A stretch of DNA of 20,274 nucleotides from Pseudomonadota bacterium (GCA_023424585.1 JAFADT010000942.1:1-20274); one strand, 5' to 3'. Counted from the first letter of the stretch, positions 1 to 7,150 are shown. Program-made: numbers and translations. Notes: a model not told the origin generated them from the sequence alone.

Positions 1-2391
1 CACGGGGCCGGTGGCCGCCATGACGAACGTGGTGCGCAGGGCGGGGTGGCGGGCCACCAGCATCTCGAAGGCGCCCCTCAGCGCGGCGGCGTCCAGCCCC
101 GCGCGCACGCGCACCGCGACGGGCACGTGGTAGGCCGCGCTGTCCGGCGCGAGCTGGTGCATGAACCACAGCGCCTGCTGGCCGCCGGACAGGGGCGCGT
201 CACCGGTGGCGGACGTGGCGGCCACCGCGCTCGACGCCCGCTGGGACGGGGGCGCCGACATCAGCGTCACCACGACCTCCGCCAGCTTCGACAGCGACAC
301 GCCCTGGAGCACGTCCGACAGCGGCAGGTCGATGCCCAGCCCCGCGTCCACCGCGCTCTTGAAGTCCACCGCCATCAGCGAGTCCACGCCGTAGGCGTGC
401 AGCGGCTTCTGCGCGTCCACCTGCGCGGTGGGCAGCCGCAGCACCTGCGCGGCCTGCTCCTGGAGGAACACCGCCACCATGGCCCGGCGCGCGGTGGGGT
501 CCTGCACCGCCGCCAGCATCTTCTGGAGCATGCTCGTGTCCGGGCCCACGGGCGCGGCTTCCGCGGTGGCCTCGGGCGCCTTCACGGGCTCGGGCGCCGG
601 GGCGGGCGCCGCGGCGACGACGCTCTTGTGCAGCGCCTCCAGCGTGTCCGCGACGTACTCCGCGCGGGTGGCGAAGCGCTGGATCTTGCCGCTGGACGTC
701 TTCGGGATGGCGCCCGGCCCCAGCAGCACCACGCCCTGGGCCTGGAGGTCGTGCCCGGCCGCGACGGCCTGCCGGATGCCCTGCGCCAGCGCGTCCAGGT
801 CCACGCCGTCGCGCTCCACCGCGCGGCGGTCCACCTCCGTCACGACGACCAGGCGCTCCTCGTCGTCCTGCTCGATGGAGAACGCCGCCGTGCAGCCGGG
901 GCGGATGGCGGGGTGGGCGGACTCCACCGTGCGCTCGATGTCCTGCGGGTAGTGGTTGCGCCCGCGGATGATGATCAGGTCCTTCAGGCGGCCCGTGACG
1001 AACAGCTCGCCGTCCGCGAGGAAGCCCAGGTCGCCCGTGCGCAGGAACGGCGTCGGGTCCCCCGTGCCGGCCAGCGGCTGCTGGAAGGTGGCCCGCGTCT
1101 GCTCCTCGCGGCCCCAGTAGCCCTGCGCGATGCTGGGCCCGGCGACGCGGATCTCGCCCACCTGGCCCGCCGGCAGCGGCGCGCCCGTCTCCGGATGCGC
1201 GATGACCAGGCGCTGATCCGCGAGGTTGCGGCCGGAGCCCACCAGCGTCTGGGCGCCGGGGCTCGCCGCCTCCTTCGCCACCACGCGGTTCTCCTTCAGC
1301 GCGCCCGCGTCCACGGTGCGCTGCACCGGCAGCTCGCGCTTGTCACCGCCCGAGGCGATGAGCGTGCCCTCCGCGAGCCCGTAGCACGGGTAGATGGCCT
1401 CCGAGCGGAAGCCCTGCGGCCCGAACGCCTCCGCGAAGCGCCGGAGCGTCTCCGGCATGATGGGCTCCGCGCCGTTGAAGGCCAGGTCCCACTGGCTCAG
1501 GTCCAGCTTCGCCCGCTCCTCCGGCGTGGACTTGCGCACGCACAGGTCGAACGCGAAGTTGGGGCCGCCGCTCGTGGTGGCCTTGTAGCGGGAGATGGCC
1601 TCCAGCCAGCGCATGGGGCGCTTGAGGAAGTCCACCGGCGAGAACAGCGTCACCGGGAAGCCGCCATACAGCGGCTGGAGGATGCCGCCGATGAGCCCCA
1701 TGTCGTGGTACGGCGGCAGCCAGATGACGCCCTGGCTCCTGTCCGAGTGCCCGAAGCACGAGTGGATCAGCTTCGAGTTGTGCAGCAGGTTGCCGTGCGT
1801 CAGCACCACGCCCTTGGGCGACGACGTGGAGCCGGACGTGTACTGGAGGAACACCCGCGTGTCCGTCGCCACGCCGGGGTCCTTCCAGCCTTCGGCGACC
1901 TCCGCGTCCAGCGTGTCCGTGGCGATCCAGTGCAGCTCCCGCAGCTCCGGCGCCTGCTCGAAGAGCATCTCCCCCATGCCGTAGATGAAGTCGGTGGTGA
2001 GGGCGATGGTGGCCTGCGCGTCCTGGCTGATGGCCAGCAGGCGCGGCAGCGTGCGCGCCAGGCGCATGGGGTCCGGCGGGTAGATGGGGACGGCGATGAC
2101 GCCCGCGTACAGACAGCCGAAGAACCCGGCGATGTAGTCCAGCCCGGGCGGGTACAGGAGCAGCGCCCGCTGCCCCTGGGCGCCGCGCGCCTGGAGCGCC
2201 GCCGCGATGGCGCGGGCCTTCTGATCCAGCTCCGCGTAGGTCAGGTGCGCTTCGTCCGTCTCGCCGTCCAGCAGGAACGTAAAACCGCGGCGGTCTCCCT
2301 GGGTGCTCGCGCGGACGCGCAGCAATTCAACCAGGGTGGAAAAAGCAAAGTCGGGGGCCGGGGAAGAACCGGGCAGGGTTCCAATGGACAT
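1..2391 (-). CDS. Fatty acyl-AMP ligase (FAAL) - carrier protein - condensation domain loading module, partial at left edge
   Basis: The visible 797 codons are the N-terminal part of a lipid-starting NRPS or NRPS/PKS protein. An ATP-dependent FAAL domain (about residues 15-590) would make an acyl-adenylate from a free fatty acid and load it on the following carrier protein. Seen: adenylate-forming motif YTSGSTSSPKG (184-194), LPPYHDMGL (225-233), the FAAL-like SQWDLAFNGAEP segment, LRTGDLG, GRLKDLIIIRGRNHYPQD and PKTSSGKIQR with the C-terminal lysine K569. An Ala/Pro-rich linker leads to a carrier domain with GVDSL, where S671 is the phosphopantetheine site. From about residue 735 a condensation domain begins (SGGQQALWFMHQL) and the window ends inside it. 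The ATG at 2391 has AGGAG 8 nt upstream. The fatty acid and the product are unknown because the rest of the cluster lies outside. Family assignment is confident; the length is not known. Confidence 0.93.
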   Translation of the reverse strand, partial: MSIGTLPGSSPAPDFAFSTLVELLRVRASTQGDRRGFTFLLDGETDEAHLTYAELDQKARAIAAALQARGAQGQRALLLYPPGLDYIAGFFGCLYAGVIAVPIYPPDPMRLARTLPRLLAISQDAQATIALTTDFIYGMGEMLFEQAPELRELHWIATDTLDAEVAEGWKDPGVATDTRVFLQYTSGSTSSPKGVVLTHGNLLHNSKLIHSCFGHSDRSQGVIWLPPYHDMGLIGGILQPLYGGFPVTLFSPVDFLKRPMRWLEAISRYKATTSGGPNFAFDLCVRKSTPEERAKLDLSQWDLAFNGAEPIMPETLRRFAEAFGPQGFRSEAIYPCYGLAEGTLIASGGDKRELPVQRTVDAGALKENRVVAKEAASPGAQTLVGSGRNLADQRLVIAHPETGAPLPAGQVGEIRVAGPSIAQGYWGREEQTRATFQQPLAGTGDPTPFLRTGDLGFLADGELFVTGRLKDLIIIRGRNHYPQDIERTVESAHPAIRPGCTAAFSIEQDDEERLVVVTEVDRRAVERDGVDLDALAQGIRQAVAAGHDLQAQGVVLLGPGAIPKTSSGKIQRFATRAEYVADTLEALHKSVVAAAPAPAPEPVKAPEATAEAAPVGPDTSMLQKMLAAVQDPTARRAMVAVFLQEQAAQVLRLPTAQVDAQKPLHAYGVDSLMAVDFKSAVDAGLGIDLPLSDVLQGVSLSKLAEVVVTLMSAPPSQRASSAVAATSATGDAPLSGGQQALWFMHQLAPDSAAYHVPVAVRVRAGLDAAALRGAFEMLVARHPALRTTFVMAATGPV

Positions 2392-2418
2392 CGACGCGAC
2401 TCCTGGGAGGCGGGGTGT

Positions 2419-2439
2419 TCCGTGCACGGGGGGCACGGA
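2419..2439. promoter_or_regulatory. 7-bp hairpin in the FAAL leader
   Basis: TCCGTGC (2419-2425) pairs perfectly with GCACGGA (2433-2439) across a 7-nt loop. It lies 28 bp upstream of the FAAL ATG, outside its Shine-Dalgarno sequence. It could be a leader stem-loop or a protein-binding palindrome; function is inferred from position only. Confidence 0.3.
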
Positions 2440-2698
2440 GACGCGGATTCAGGGGCCGGGGGCGGCGGTCTCCCGGCGAGACAGGGTTTCAAGAGGTCAG
2501 TCGCAAACAGCACCCGCCGTGAAGGGGCGTTGTCTCGCGCATGTATCGCCTGGCGCGTGCGCTAGCAATCCCCCCCCACCCACATTGGAGCCATGCCGGG
2601 CCTCGGGCACGGCGGGGGCTCGTGAATCAGGCGAGGAGCAGGGGGCGGATTTCATGGTGACGGAATTCGGAGAGCGTCTGGGCCGGCGGTCACTTCAT

Positions 2699-2762
2699 CG
2701 CGAACAGGGGCACATTCAAATGACCCCCAAGGTCGGAAACCCGGGGACCTCCCCTGTTCGCG
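2699..2762. repeat. Perfect 12-bp inverted repeat with 40-nt spacer
   Basis: CGCGAACAGGGG (2699-2710) is exactly reverse-complementary to CCCCTGTTCGCG (2751-2762). Inside the spacer a second, short stem AGGTC (2730-2734) / GACCT (2746-2750) stacks directly on the right arm of the outer stem. The element sits about 310 bp upstream of the FAAL start and 280 bp upstream of the cytochrome start. It may be a structured RNA, a terminator/attenuator of a long leader, or a paired operator. Confidence 0.6.
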
Positions 2763-3045
2763 GGAAATGGCGCGCGGCGACCGTCTAAACGTGACACATC
2801 GGATCATGCGACGGGAACACGCGGAGTGTATGGGTCCACCCCCCGCTGGCCTCTCCCAACACCATGACGCTCCGTGAATCGTGTCTGTGTCTGTGAATTG
2901 CAGGCGAAAATAGGATTCCTTGGATTTGTCTGGAGAGTGTTTGAGGAGGATACGGGGTGGGTCCGACATGTCCCTGCGCGCTCTTGCCGCACGGGGGGCC
3001 CTGGACGCGCGTGGTAGACGCCGCCCGGGAGGGCGCGTGAGAGCC

Positions 3046-3909
3046 ATGCTGGGATCAGGTCGTGAGGTGACGCGGTGGACGTGGACGGCGCTGCTCTGGT
3101 GCGGCGCGTTGGGCTGCTCCGCGGAGCCGGCCATGGCGGTGGTGGTGGACGCGGGCGTGGTGGACCCGGGCCCGGACAGCCTGCCCTGTGACGTCCAGGC
3201 GGTGATCGCGGAGCGCTGCGCGTCCTGCCACGCGACGCCCGCGAAGGCGTTCGCCCCCATGGCGCTGCTGGCGCGCTCCGACTTCCAGCGGGCCTCGACG
3301 GTCGAGCCTCAGCGCAGCGTGGGGCAGCGCAGCCTGGCGCGGCTGGAGGACGCGGCGTCTCCGATGCCGCCGGCCTCCGAGCCGCCCATGCCGGAGGCGG
3401 AGCGGGCGCTGCTCACGGAGTGGCTGAAGGCGGGGATGCCCGCGGGGACCTGCGGCAGCCTCCCCGCCGGGCCCGCGCCGACGACGTGCGCGAGCGGGAG
3501 CTTCTGGTCCGAGGCGAGCGGCACCGGGGCCGCCATGGCGCCCGGCCTCGCCTGCCGGAGCTGCCACCTGGTGGAGGCGCCCCACGTGGCGTACTTCTTC
3601 ATGGGCACGGTGTTCCCGACGCTCCACGAGGCGGACGGGTGTGAGGCTCGGCTGCGGGAGCCGTCGAGCGTGAAGGTGGAGATCCTGGACATGGAGGACC
3701 AGGTGCGGCTCACGCTGGTGCCGAACTCCGCGGGCAACTTCACGTCCACGACGCTCCAGCCCTCCTTCCCCATGCCGTACCGGGCACGGCTGGTGGGGCC
3801 GGAGGGCACGTCGCGGAGGATGAGCACGCCGCAGAGCAACGGGGACTGCAACACCTGCCACACCGAGCAGGGCGCCCAGCACGCCCCGGGGCGCATCCAG
3901 CTGCCGTGA
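3046..3909 (+). CDS. Lipoprotein with three CXXCH haem-binding motifs (cytochrome c-like)
   Basis: A 287-residue envelope lipoprotein. The N-terminus has a basic stretch, a short hydrophobic core and a lipobox ending GALGC (C24). Three c-type haem motifs are visible: CASCH (58-62), CRSCH (170-174) and CNTCH (268-272). The first lies in a segment resembling small cytochrome c domains (AVIAERCASCH, later MPPASEPPMPEAERALLTEW, where methionines could serve as distal ligands). A beta-rich stretch without Cys fills about 205-260. The ATG at 3046 was chosen because it puts the lipobox at a normal distance; a GTG at 3067 would give an even more typical signal, and the frame is open further upstream. 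It is followed 94 bp later by the DUF1775 gene. An electron-transfer role is likely; partner and true haem number are unknown. Confidence 0.75.
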   Translation: MLGSGREVTRWTWTALLWCGALGCSAEPAMAVVVDAGVVDPGPDSLPCDVQAVIAERCASCHATPAKAFAPMALLARSDFQRASTVEPQRSVGQRSLARLEDAASPMPPASEPPMPEAERALLTEWLKAGMPAGTCGSLPAGPAPTTCASGSFWSEASGTGAAMAPGLACRSCHLVEAPHVAYFFMGTVFPTLHEADGCEARLREPSSVKVEILDMEDQVRLTLVPNSAGNFTSTTLQPSFPMPYRARLVGPEGTSRRMSTPQSNGDCNTCHTEQGAQHAPGRIQLP

Positions 3910-3925
3910 GGAGGGCTGACGCGGG

Positions 3926-3948
3926 CGCTGCGACAAATGACCGCAGCG
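3926..3948 (+). terminator. Putative hairpin terminator after the cytochrome gene
   Basis: CGCTGCG (3926-3932) and CGCAGCG (3942-3948) form a perfect 7-bp stem around a 9-nt loop, 17 bp past the cytochrome stop codon. Only two T follow, so Rho-independent function is uncertain, but it suggests partial separation from the next gene. Confidence 0.4.
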
Positions 3949-4003
3949 TTCGCTCCGCGGAGGGCTGATATCCGGGATGCTCCTTTCTTCCTGGAGTCAT
4001 CCG

Positions 4004-4720
4004 ATGAAGTCCTTCCTGAGGCCGCTGTGCGTCGTCGCGGGTTCGCTGCTGTCCTCCACCGTCTACGCGCACGCGGCGGTGTCGGGGGCCACGCCTCCGT
4101 ACGCGGGGGCGACCTTCGACGCGGACGTCACGGTGAGCCACGGCTGCGACGGCGCGGACACGTACCAGATGCGGGTCCAGCTTCCGGAGGGGGTGACGAA
4201 CGTGCGCCCGGTGGACTCGGTGTTCGGCAGGGCCGAGGTGGAGAAGGATGCCTCCGGCAACGTGACGGCGGTGACGTGGACGCGGACGGGGGAGGTGCGG
4301 GCGGCGGACACGCACTTCTTCCGCCTGGGGCTGCGCATGAAGCTGCCCTCGAGGCCGTTCACCACGCTGTTCTTCCCCACGACGCAGACGTGCCGCACGC
4401 CGGCGGGCGCGGAGTCGGTGGTGGAGTGGACGGGCACCGAGGGCGGGGAGCACGACCACGACGGGGACGCGGGCACGGCGCCCTCGGAGAACCCGGCGCC
4501 GTCGCTCTACCTGCTGCCCTCGCGGCTGCCGGGCTGGAACCAGTACACGGTGGAGGAGCACGTGCACGACCTGACCGTGTTCAAGGACGCGCTCATCGTC
4601 TGGTCCGGCGCGCAGGCGTACAGCTTCAACCCCGCCACGCAGGCGCTCATTGAGAAGGAGCCCGGCGTCACCGCGCTCACCCAGATCCACCCGGGCACGG
4701 TCATCTGGGTGAAGTACTAG
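4004..4720 (+). CDS. DUF1775 / YcnI-like periplasmic copper-binding protein with C-terminal extension
   Basis: A 238-residue exported protein. The signal peptide runs to VYA, so predicted cleavage leaves a histidine (H23) as the mature N-terminus (HAAV). Members of DUF1775 such as Bacillus YcnI use this N-terminal His, with a Glu and a Trp, to bind Cu(II). Family landmarks seen are SHGCDG (45-50), RVQLPEGV (57-64) and FPTTQTC (124-130) followed by VVEWTG, giving the candidate Trp W142. A His/Asp-rich patch EHDHDGD (149-155) follows. After about residue 170 there is an extension of about 65 residues (GWNQYTVEEHVHDL onward) with H186 and H188, beyond the usual domain; I do not recognise it. The start has GGAG 9 nt upstream. 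A tiny lipoprotein gene follows at 22 bp, and the MbnP-MbnH pair converges from the right, which suggests a copper role. Confidence 0.78.
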   Translation: MKSFLRPLCVVAGSLLSSTVYAHAAVSGATPPYAGATFDADVTVSHGCDGADTYQMRVQLPEGVTNVRPVDSVFGRAEVEKDASGNVTAVTWTRTGEVRAADTHFFRLGLRMKLPSRPFTTLFFPTTQTCRTPAGAESVVEWTGTEGGEHDHDGDAGTAPSENPAPSLYLLPSRLPGWNQYTVEEHVHDLTVFKDALIVWSGAQAYSFNPATQALIEKEPGVTALTQIHPGTVIWVKY

Positions 4721-4742
4721 GCCCGCACGGGAGACCGCGATC

Positions 4743-4943
4743 ATGCGCCACTGGCTCTTCGTGTTGTGTGTCGGCGTTCTCGCCGGCTGTTCGGACAAGC
4801 CCTCGTCTCCGCCCCCGGAGCAGACGGACGCGGGCGCTGTCGTGGAGGACGCGGGCACGGCGTCCGGGGTGGAGCGGCCGGGGGCGCTGGAGCGTCCGCC
4901 GCTGGAGCGGTTGCCGGACGACCTCAAGCCGCCCTCGCGGTAG
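4743..4943 (+). CDS. Small hypothetical lipoprotein (66 aa)
   Basis: The N-terminus MRHWLFVLCVGVLAGC is a textbook lipoprotein signal with the lipidated Cys at 16. The mature part of about 50 residues is Pro, Glu, Asp and Ala rich (PSSPPPEQTDAG, then RPPLERLPDD) with no fold-like hydrophobic pattern, so it is probably disordered. It starts 22 bp after the DUF1775 gene and is likely cotranscribed with it. I recognise no family. The signal peptide and position favour a real gene over chance. Confidence 0.65.
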   Translation: MRHWLFVLCVGVLAGCSDKPSSPPPEQTDAGAVVEDAGTASGVERPGALERPPLERLPDDLKPPSR

Positions 4944-5008
4944 GGCGGGCTTCAGGGGGCGCGGCGCTGCCCACCGCGCTCCAGGTCGGGCCCGTCTCGC
5001 GGCATGGG

Positions 5009-5035
5009 GTGGCCGGCTGGAGCCCCGCCGGCCAC
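5009..5035. terminator. Shared hairpin terminator between convergent units
   Basis: GTGGCCGGC (5009-5017) and GCCGGCCAC (5027-5035) form a perfect 9-bp stem with a 9-nt loop. It sits between the stop of the small lipoprotein gene and the stop of the di-heme gene arriving from the right. There is no T-run, as in many high-GC terminators. It could serve both directions. Confidence 0.6.
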
Positions 5036-5044
5036 GAGGCCGGC

Positions 5045-6187
5045 TCAGGGCGCGGTGGCCGGGTCCGCGAAGCGCGGGTCGGTCAGGAACGCCGTGTCCG
5101 TGAGCGACTCCAGGAACGCGATGACGTCCGCCTTCTCCTCGGGCGTCAGCTCGAAGCCGCGCACGAAGGCGCTCTGCAGGGGGCTTGGCTGTCCGCCGTT
5201 CGCGGCCGTCGCCCGGCCTCCCGCCGCGTAGTGGTCCAACACGTCGGAGAGCGTCGCCACGCTGCCGTCGTGCATGTACGGCGCGGTGACGGCCACGTTG
5301 CGCAGCGACGGCGCCTTGAAGCGCCCCATGTCCTCCGGGCGGCCCGTGAGCTCGATGAGGCCTGGATCCCCGAGCGGATAGGCGCCCTGGCCATCCTCGT
5401 TGTAGAGCCCCGTGTTGTGGTACGGCAGCACCGGCTCCGGCGTCTGCTCGTGCACGGTCGCGTCCTGGAAGTTGAAGCCGGAGTGGCAGTGGTCGCACTC
5501 CAGGCGCTCGGACAGGAACAGCTGCAGGCCCCGCTTCGCCGCGGGGCTCAGCGCGTCCACCTCCTTGCCGTACAGGTAGCGGTCATACGCGGACGTGCCC
5601 GACAGCAGGGACCGCTCGAACGCCGCCAGGGCCCGCGTCAGCGTGGCCAGCGACACCGGCGTGGCCTCGTTCGGGAACGCCTCCGCGAAGCGCGCCGCCA
5701 GGTCCGGATCCGCGCGCAGCCGCTCCAGCAACACCTCCTGGTCGTCCCCGAACCCCAGCTCCACCGGCTCGCGGCCGAACAGCGGCACCAGCGCCTGGGC
5801 CTCCAGCGAGGTGAGCGCGGAGTTGGCCCAGGTGAGGCTCGTCGCGTACGCCACGTTCGCCAGGCCCTGCGCGTTGCGGCGGTGCGCCTGGCCCGTGCTG
5901 CCCACCGCGTGCACGCGGCCGTCCGTGAAGGCCCGGGCCTGCTCATGGCAGGAGGCGCAGGACTGCGTGCCGTTCAGCGACAGGCGCTTGTCGTAGAAGA
6001 GGCGCCGGCCCAGCTGGACCTTCGCCTCCGACATGGGGTTGTCCTCCGGCACGCGCGGCGTGGGGAAGCCCGCCGGCAGCCTCCAGTCGTAGGGCGTGGA
6101 CTCCTCGGGGGGCCCCGAGGGATCCGCGCAGCCCGCGGCCAGCAGCGCCGCCGTCGCCAGCGCCTTCCACGCTCGTGCTCGTGCCAC
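5045..6187 (-). CDS. mbnH: Di-heme MauG/CcpA-like enzyme of the metallo-mystery pair (MbnH-like)
   Basis: A 380-residue di-heme enzyme of the bacterial cytochrome c peroxidase/MauG superfamily. MbnH-type members are known to form a high-valent bis-Fe(IV) state and oxidise a Trp of the partner MbnP to kynurenine, enabling copper binding. Seen: lipoprotein signal ending LLAAGC (C20), haem motif CASCH (77-81), haem motif CDHCH (231-235) and the superfamily segment PYMHDGSVATL (303-313). The length fits the family. The start is a GTG at 6187 with GGAGA 8 nt upstream; it begins 12 bp after the mbnP stop, so the two are surely cotranscribed. The adjacent partner gene distinguishes it from an ordinary peroxidase. 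The family is also known as the MXAN_0977 type. Peroxidase activity alone remains an alternative. Confidence 0.88.
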   Translation of the reverse strand: MARARAWKALATAALLAAGCADPSGPPEESTPYDWRLPAGFPTPRVPEDNPMSEAKVQLGRRLFYDKRLSLNGTQSCASCHEQARAFTDGRVHAVGSTGQAHRRNAQGLANVAYATSLTWANSALTSLEAQALVPLFGREPVELGFGDDQEVLLERLRADPDLAARFAEAFPNEATPVSLATLTRALAAFERSLLSGTSAYDRYLYGKEVDALSPAAKRGLQLFLSERLECDHCHSGFNFQDATVHEQTPEPVLPYHNTGLYNEDGQGAYPLGDPGLIELTGRPEDMGRFKAPSLRNVAVTAPYMHDGSVATLSDVLDHYAAGGRATAANGGQPSPLQSAFVRGFELTPEEKADVIAFLESLTDTAFLTDPRFADPATAP

Positions 6188-6199
6188 GTCGGACGTCTC

Positions 6200-7075
6200 C
6201 TATTCGGCCCGGATGAAGGTCTGCGCGGCAGGGTCCGCCGCCTGGCTGCCGAAGCCCAGGCCCAGGCGCTGGAAGAGGGGACCGCAGTCCGCGTCGGTGG
6301 GCGACGACATGCAGCCCGAGGCCGTGCTGGGGGCGTTCGCGTCCAGGTCGGAGCCCGCGAAGAGCGCGCCCAGGTCCATCACCACGCGGCCCTTCGTCAC
6401 GTCGAAGCCCTCCAGGTGGAACTCCGGACGGTTGGGGTTGTCGCACCCGGCGGTGCCCTGCGTCTGGCCCTCGGGCGGCGGCGCGCAGGACGTGCTGCCC
6501 AGGTGCAGGACGTGCTGGGGCAGGCCCTGCGTCCGGCCCTCGATGTGGGCGAAGACGAAGCCGCTCTGCCAGCTCCAGTGCAGGCTCATGTCCCCCAGCG
6601 GGGCGCCCAGCGTCGTCGGGTCGCCGTGGTTCAGGTCCTCCGGCACGCCCAGCGTGAAGCGCAGGCCCGTGTAGTCACCCTGGGGCACCGTGCCCCGGAT
6701 GGACGCGTTCATGCCCGCCGTGCCCTGCGTGCACAGGCCGTCCTTGTTCGCGAAGTCCAGGAGCACCACGCCCGAGTGCTGCCACGTGCCGTCCTCGGTC
6801 AGCGTCACGGGCACCTCCTGCCCGCCCCGCGTCACCAGCCGCACGTCGTGCACGTACACCCGGAAGTCCATGGGCTCGTAGGTCGTCCCCGTCGTCCCGA
6901 CGTTCGTGTACGTCTGGCCGCACGCGAACGGCTCCGCGCCCACGCGGGCGACGACGGGGAGGTCCACCGTCAGCACCTCGGGCGTCTGGGGTTCGTCCTC
7001 CCCACAGCCGAGCGCGCCCACGAGGGCCAGCGGGAGGAGGAGGCGGGAGCGGAGCAGGGTGCGCATGGGTTTCAT
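6200..7075 (-). CDS. mbnP: MbnP-like copper-binding lipoprotein (metallo-mystery pair four-Cys motif family)
   Basis: A 291-residue lipoprotein partner of the di-heme enzyme. MbnP proteins bind copper after one Trp is converted to kynurenine. Seen: signal peptide with lipobox GALGC (C24); six further cysteines at 52, 115, 197, 211, 255 and 264; family segments FRVYVHDVRLV (71-81), LLDFANKDGLC (105-115), GVPEDLNH (143-150) and MSLHWSWQSGF (163-173). The W167/W169 pair and W98 are the only tryptophans, so the modified residue should be one of them; W167 or W169 is my guess from their place in the conserved segment. ATG 7075 has GGAGG 12 nt upstream; an in-frame ATG at 7066 with AAGG 9 nt upstream is equally possible. 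The family is also called the MXAN_0976 type. Exact copper ligands are not assigned here. Confidence 0.9.
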   Translation of the reverse strand: MKPMRTLLRSRLLLPLALVGALGCGEDEPQTPEVLTVDLPVVARVGAEPFACGQTYTNVGTTGTTYEPMDFRVYVHDVRLVTRGGQEVPVTLTEDGTWQHSGVVLLDFANKDGLCTQGTAGMNASIRGTVPQGDYTGLRFTLGVPEDLNHGDPTTLGAPLGDMSLHWSWQSGFVFAHIEGRTQGLPQHVLHLGSTSCAPPPEGQTQGTAGCDNPNRPEFHLEGFDVTKGRVVMDLGALFAGSDLDANAPSTASGCMSSPTDADCGPLFQRLGLGFGSQAADPAAQTFIRAE

Positions 7076-7111
7076 CCTTGGAAGGTGCCTCCGTCTAGCG
7101 CACCGGGGGCG

Positions 7112-7135
7112 CGGGCATGCCGTGGCATGTTGCCG
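7112..7135. promoter_or_regulatory. Interrupted inverted repeat between xdh and mbnP
   Basis: CATGCC and GGCATG (7116-7129) face each other around GT, flanked by GCGG and CCGC after a small internal loop. It lies 37-60 bp upstream of the mbnP ATG and just past the xdh stop. It could end xdh transcripts or act as an operator for mbnP. The 2-nt gap makes a protein-binding palindrome at least as likely as an RNA hairpin. Confidence 0.35.
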
Positions 7136-7150
7136 CACCCGCCGCCCGCC

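Larger units (their letters stand above)
2392..3045. other. 654-bp non-coding divergent region
   Basis: The stretch separates the leftward FAAL gene from the rightward cytochrome gene and should hold both promoters. It contains a 7-bp hairpin just upstream of the FAAL start, a run of eight C (2570-2577), a perfect 12-bp inverted repeat (2699-2762) and a relatively AT-rich part around 2780-2945. No open frame here has convincing start, codon use or similarity. I could not assign a -35/-10 pair with confidence. Confidence 0.6.

Noticed and set aside
46..2565. Long plus-strand open frame of 839 codons opposite the FAAL gene
   Set aside because: It is rich in Arg, His and Gly with no domain pattern, a typical antisense shadow of a high-GC gene; the minus strand holds intact FAAL motifs.
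2881..2895. TGTCTG tandem repeat in the cytochrome upstream region
   Set aside because: Only about two and a half units; too short to call a repeat element or regulator site.
2652..3260. Minus-strand frame of 202 codons in the gene-free region
   Set aside because: Half of it is antisense to the cytochrome lipoprotein and the rest shows no coding bias or domain; it also crosses the inverted repeat.
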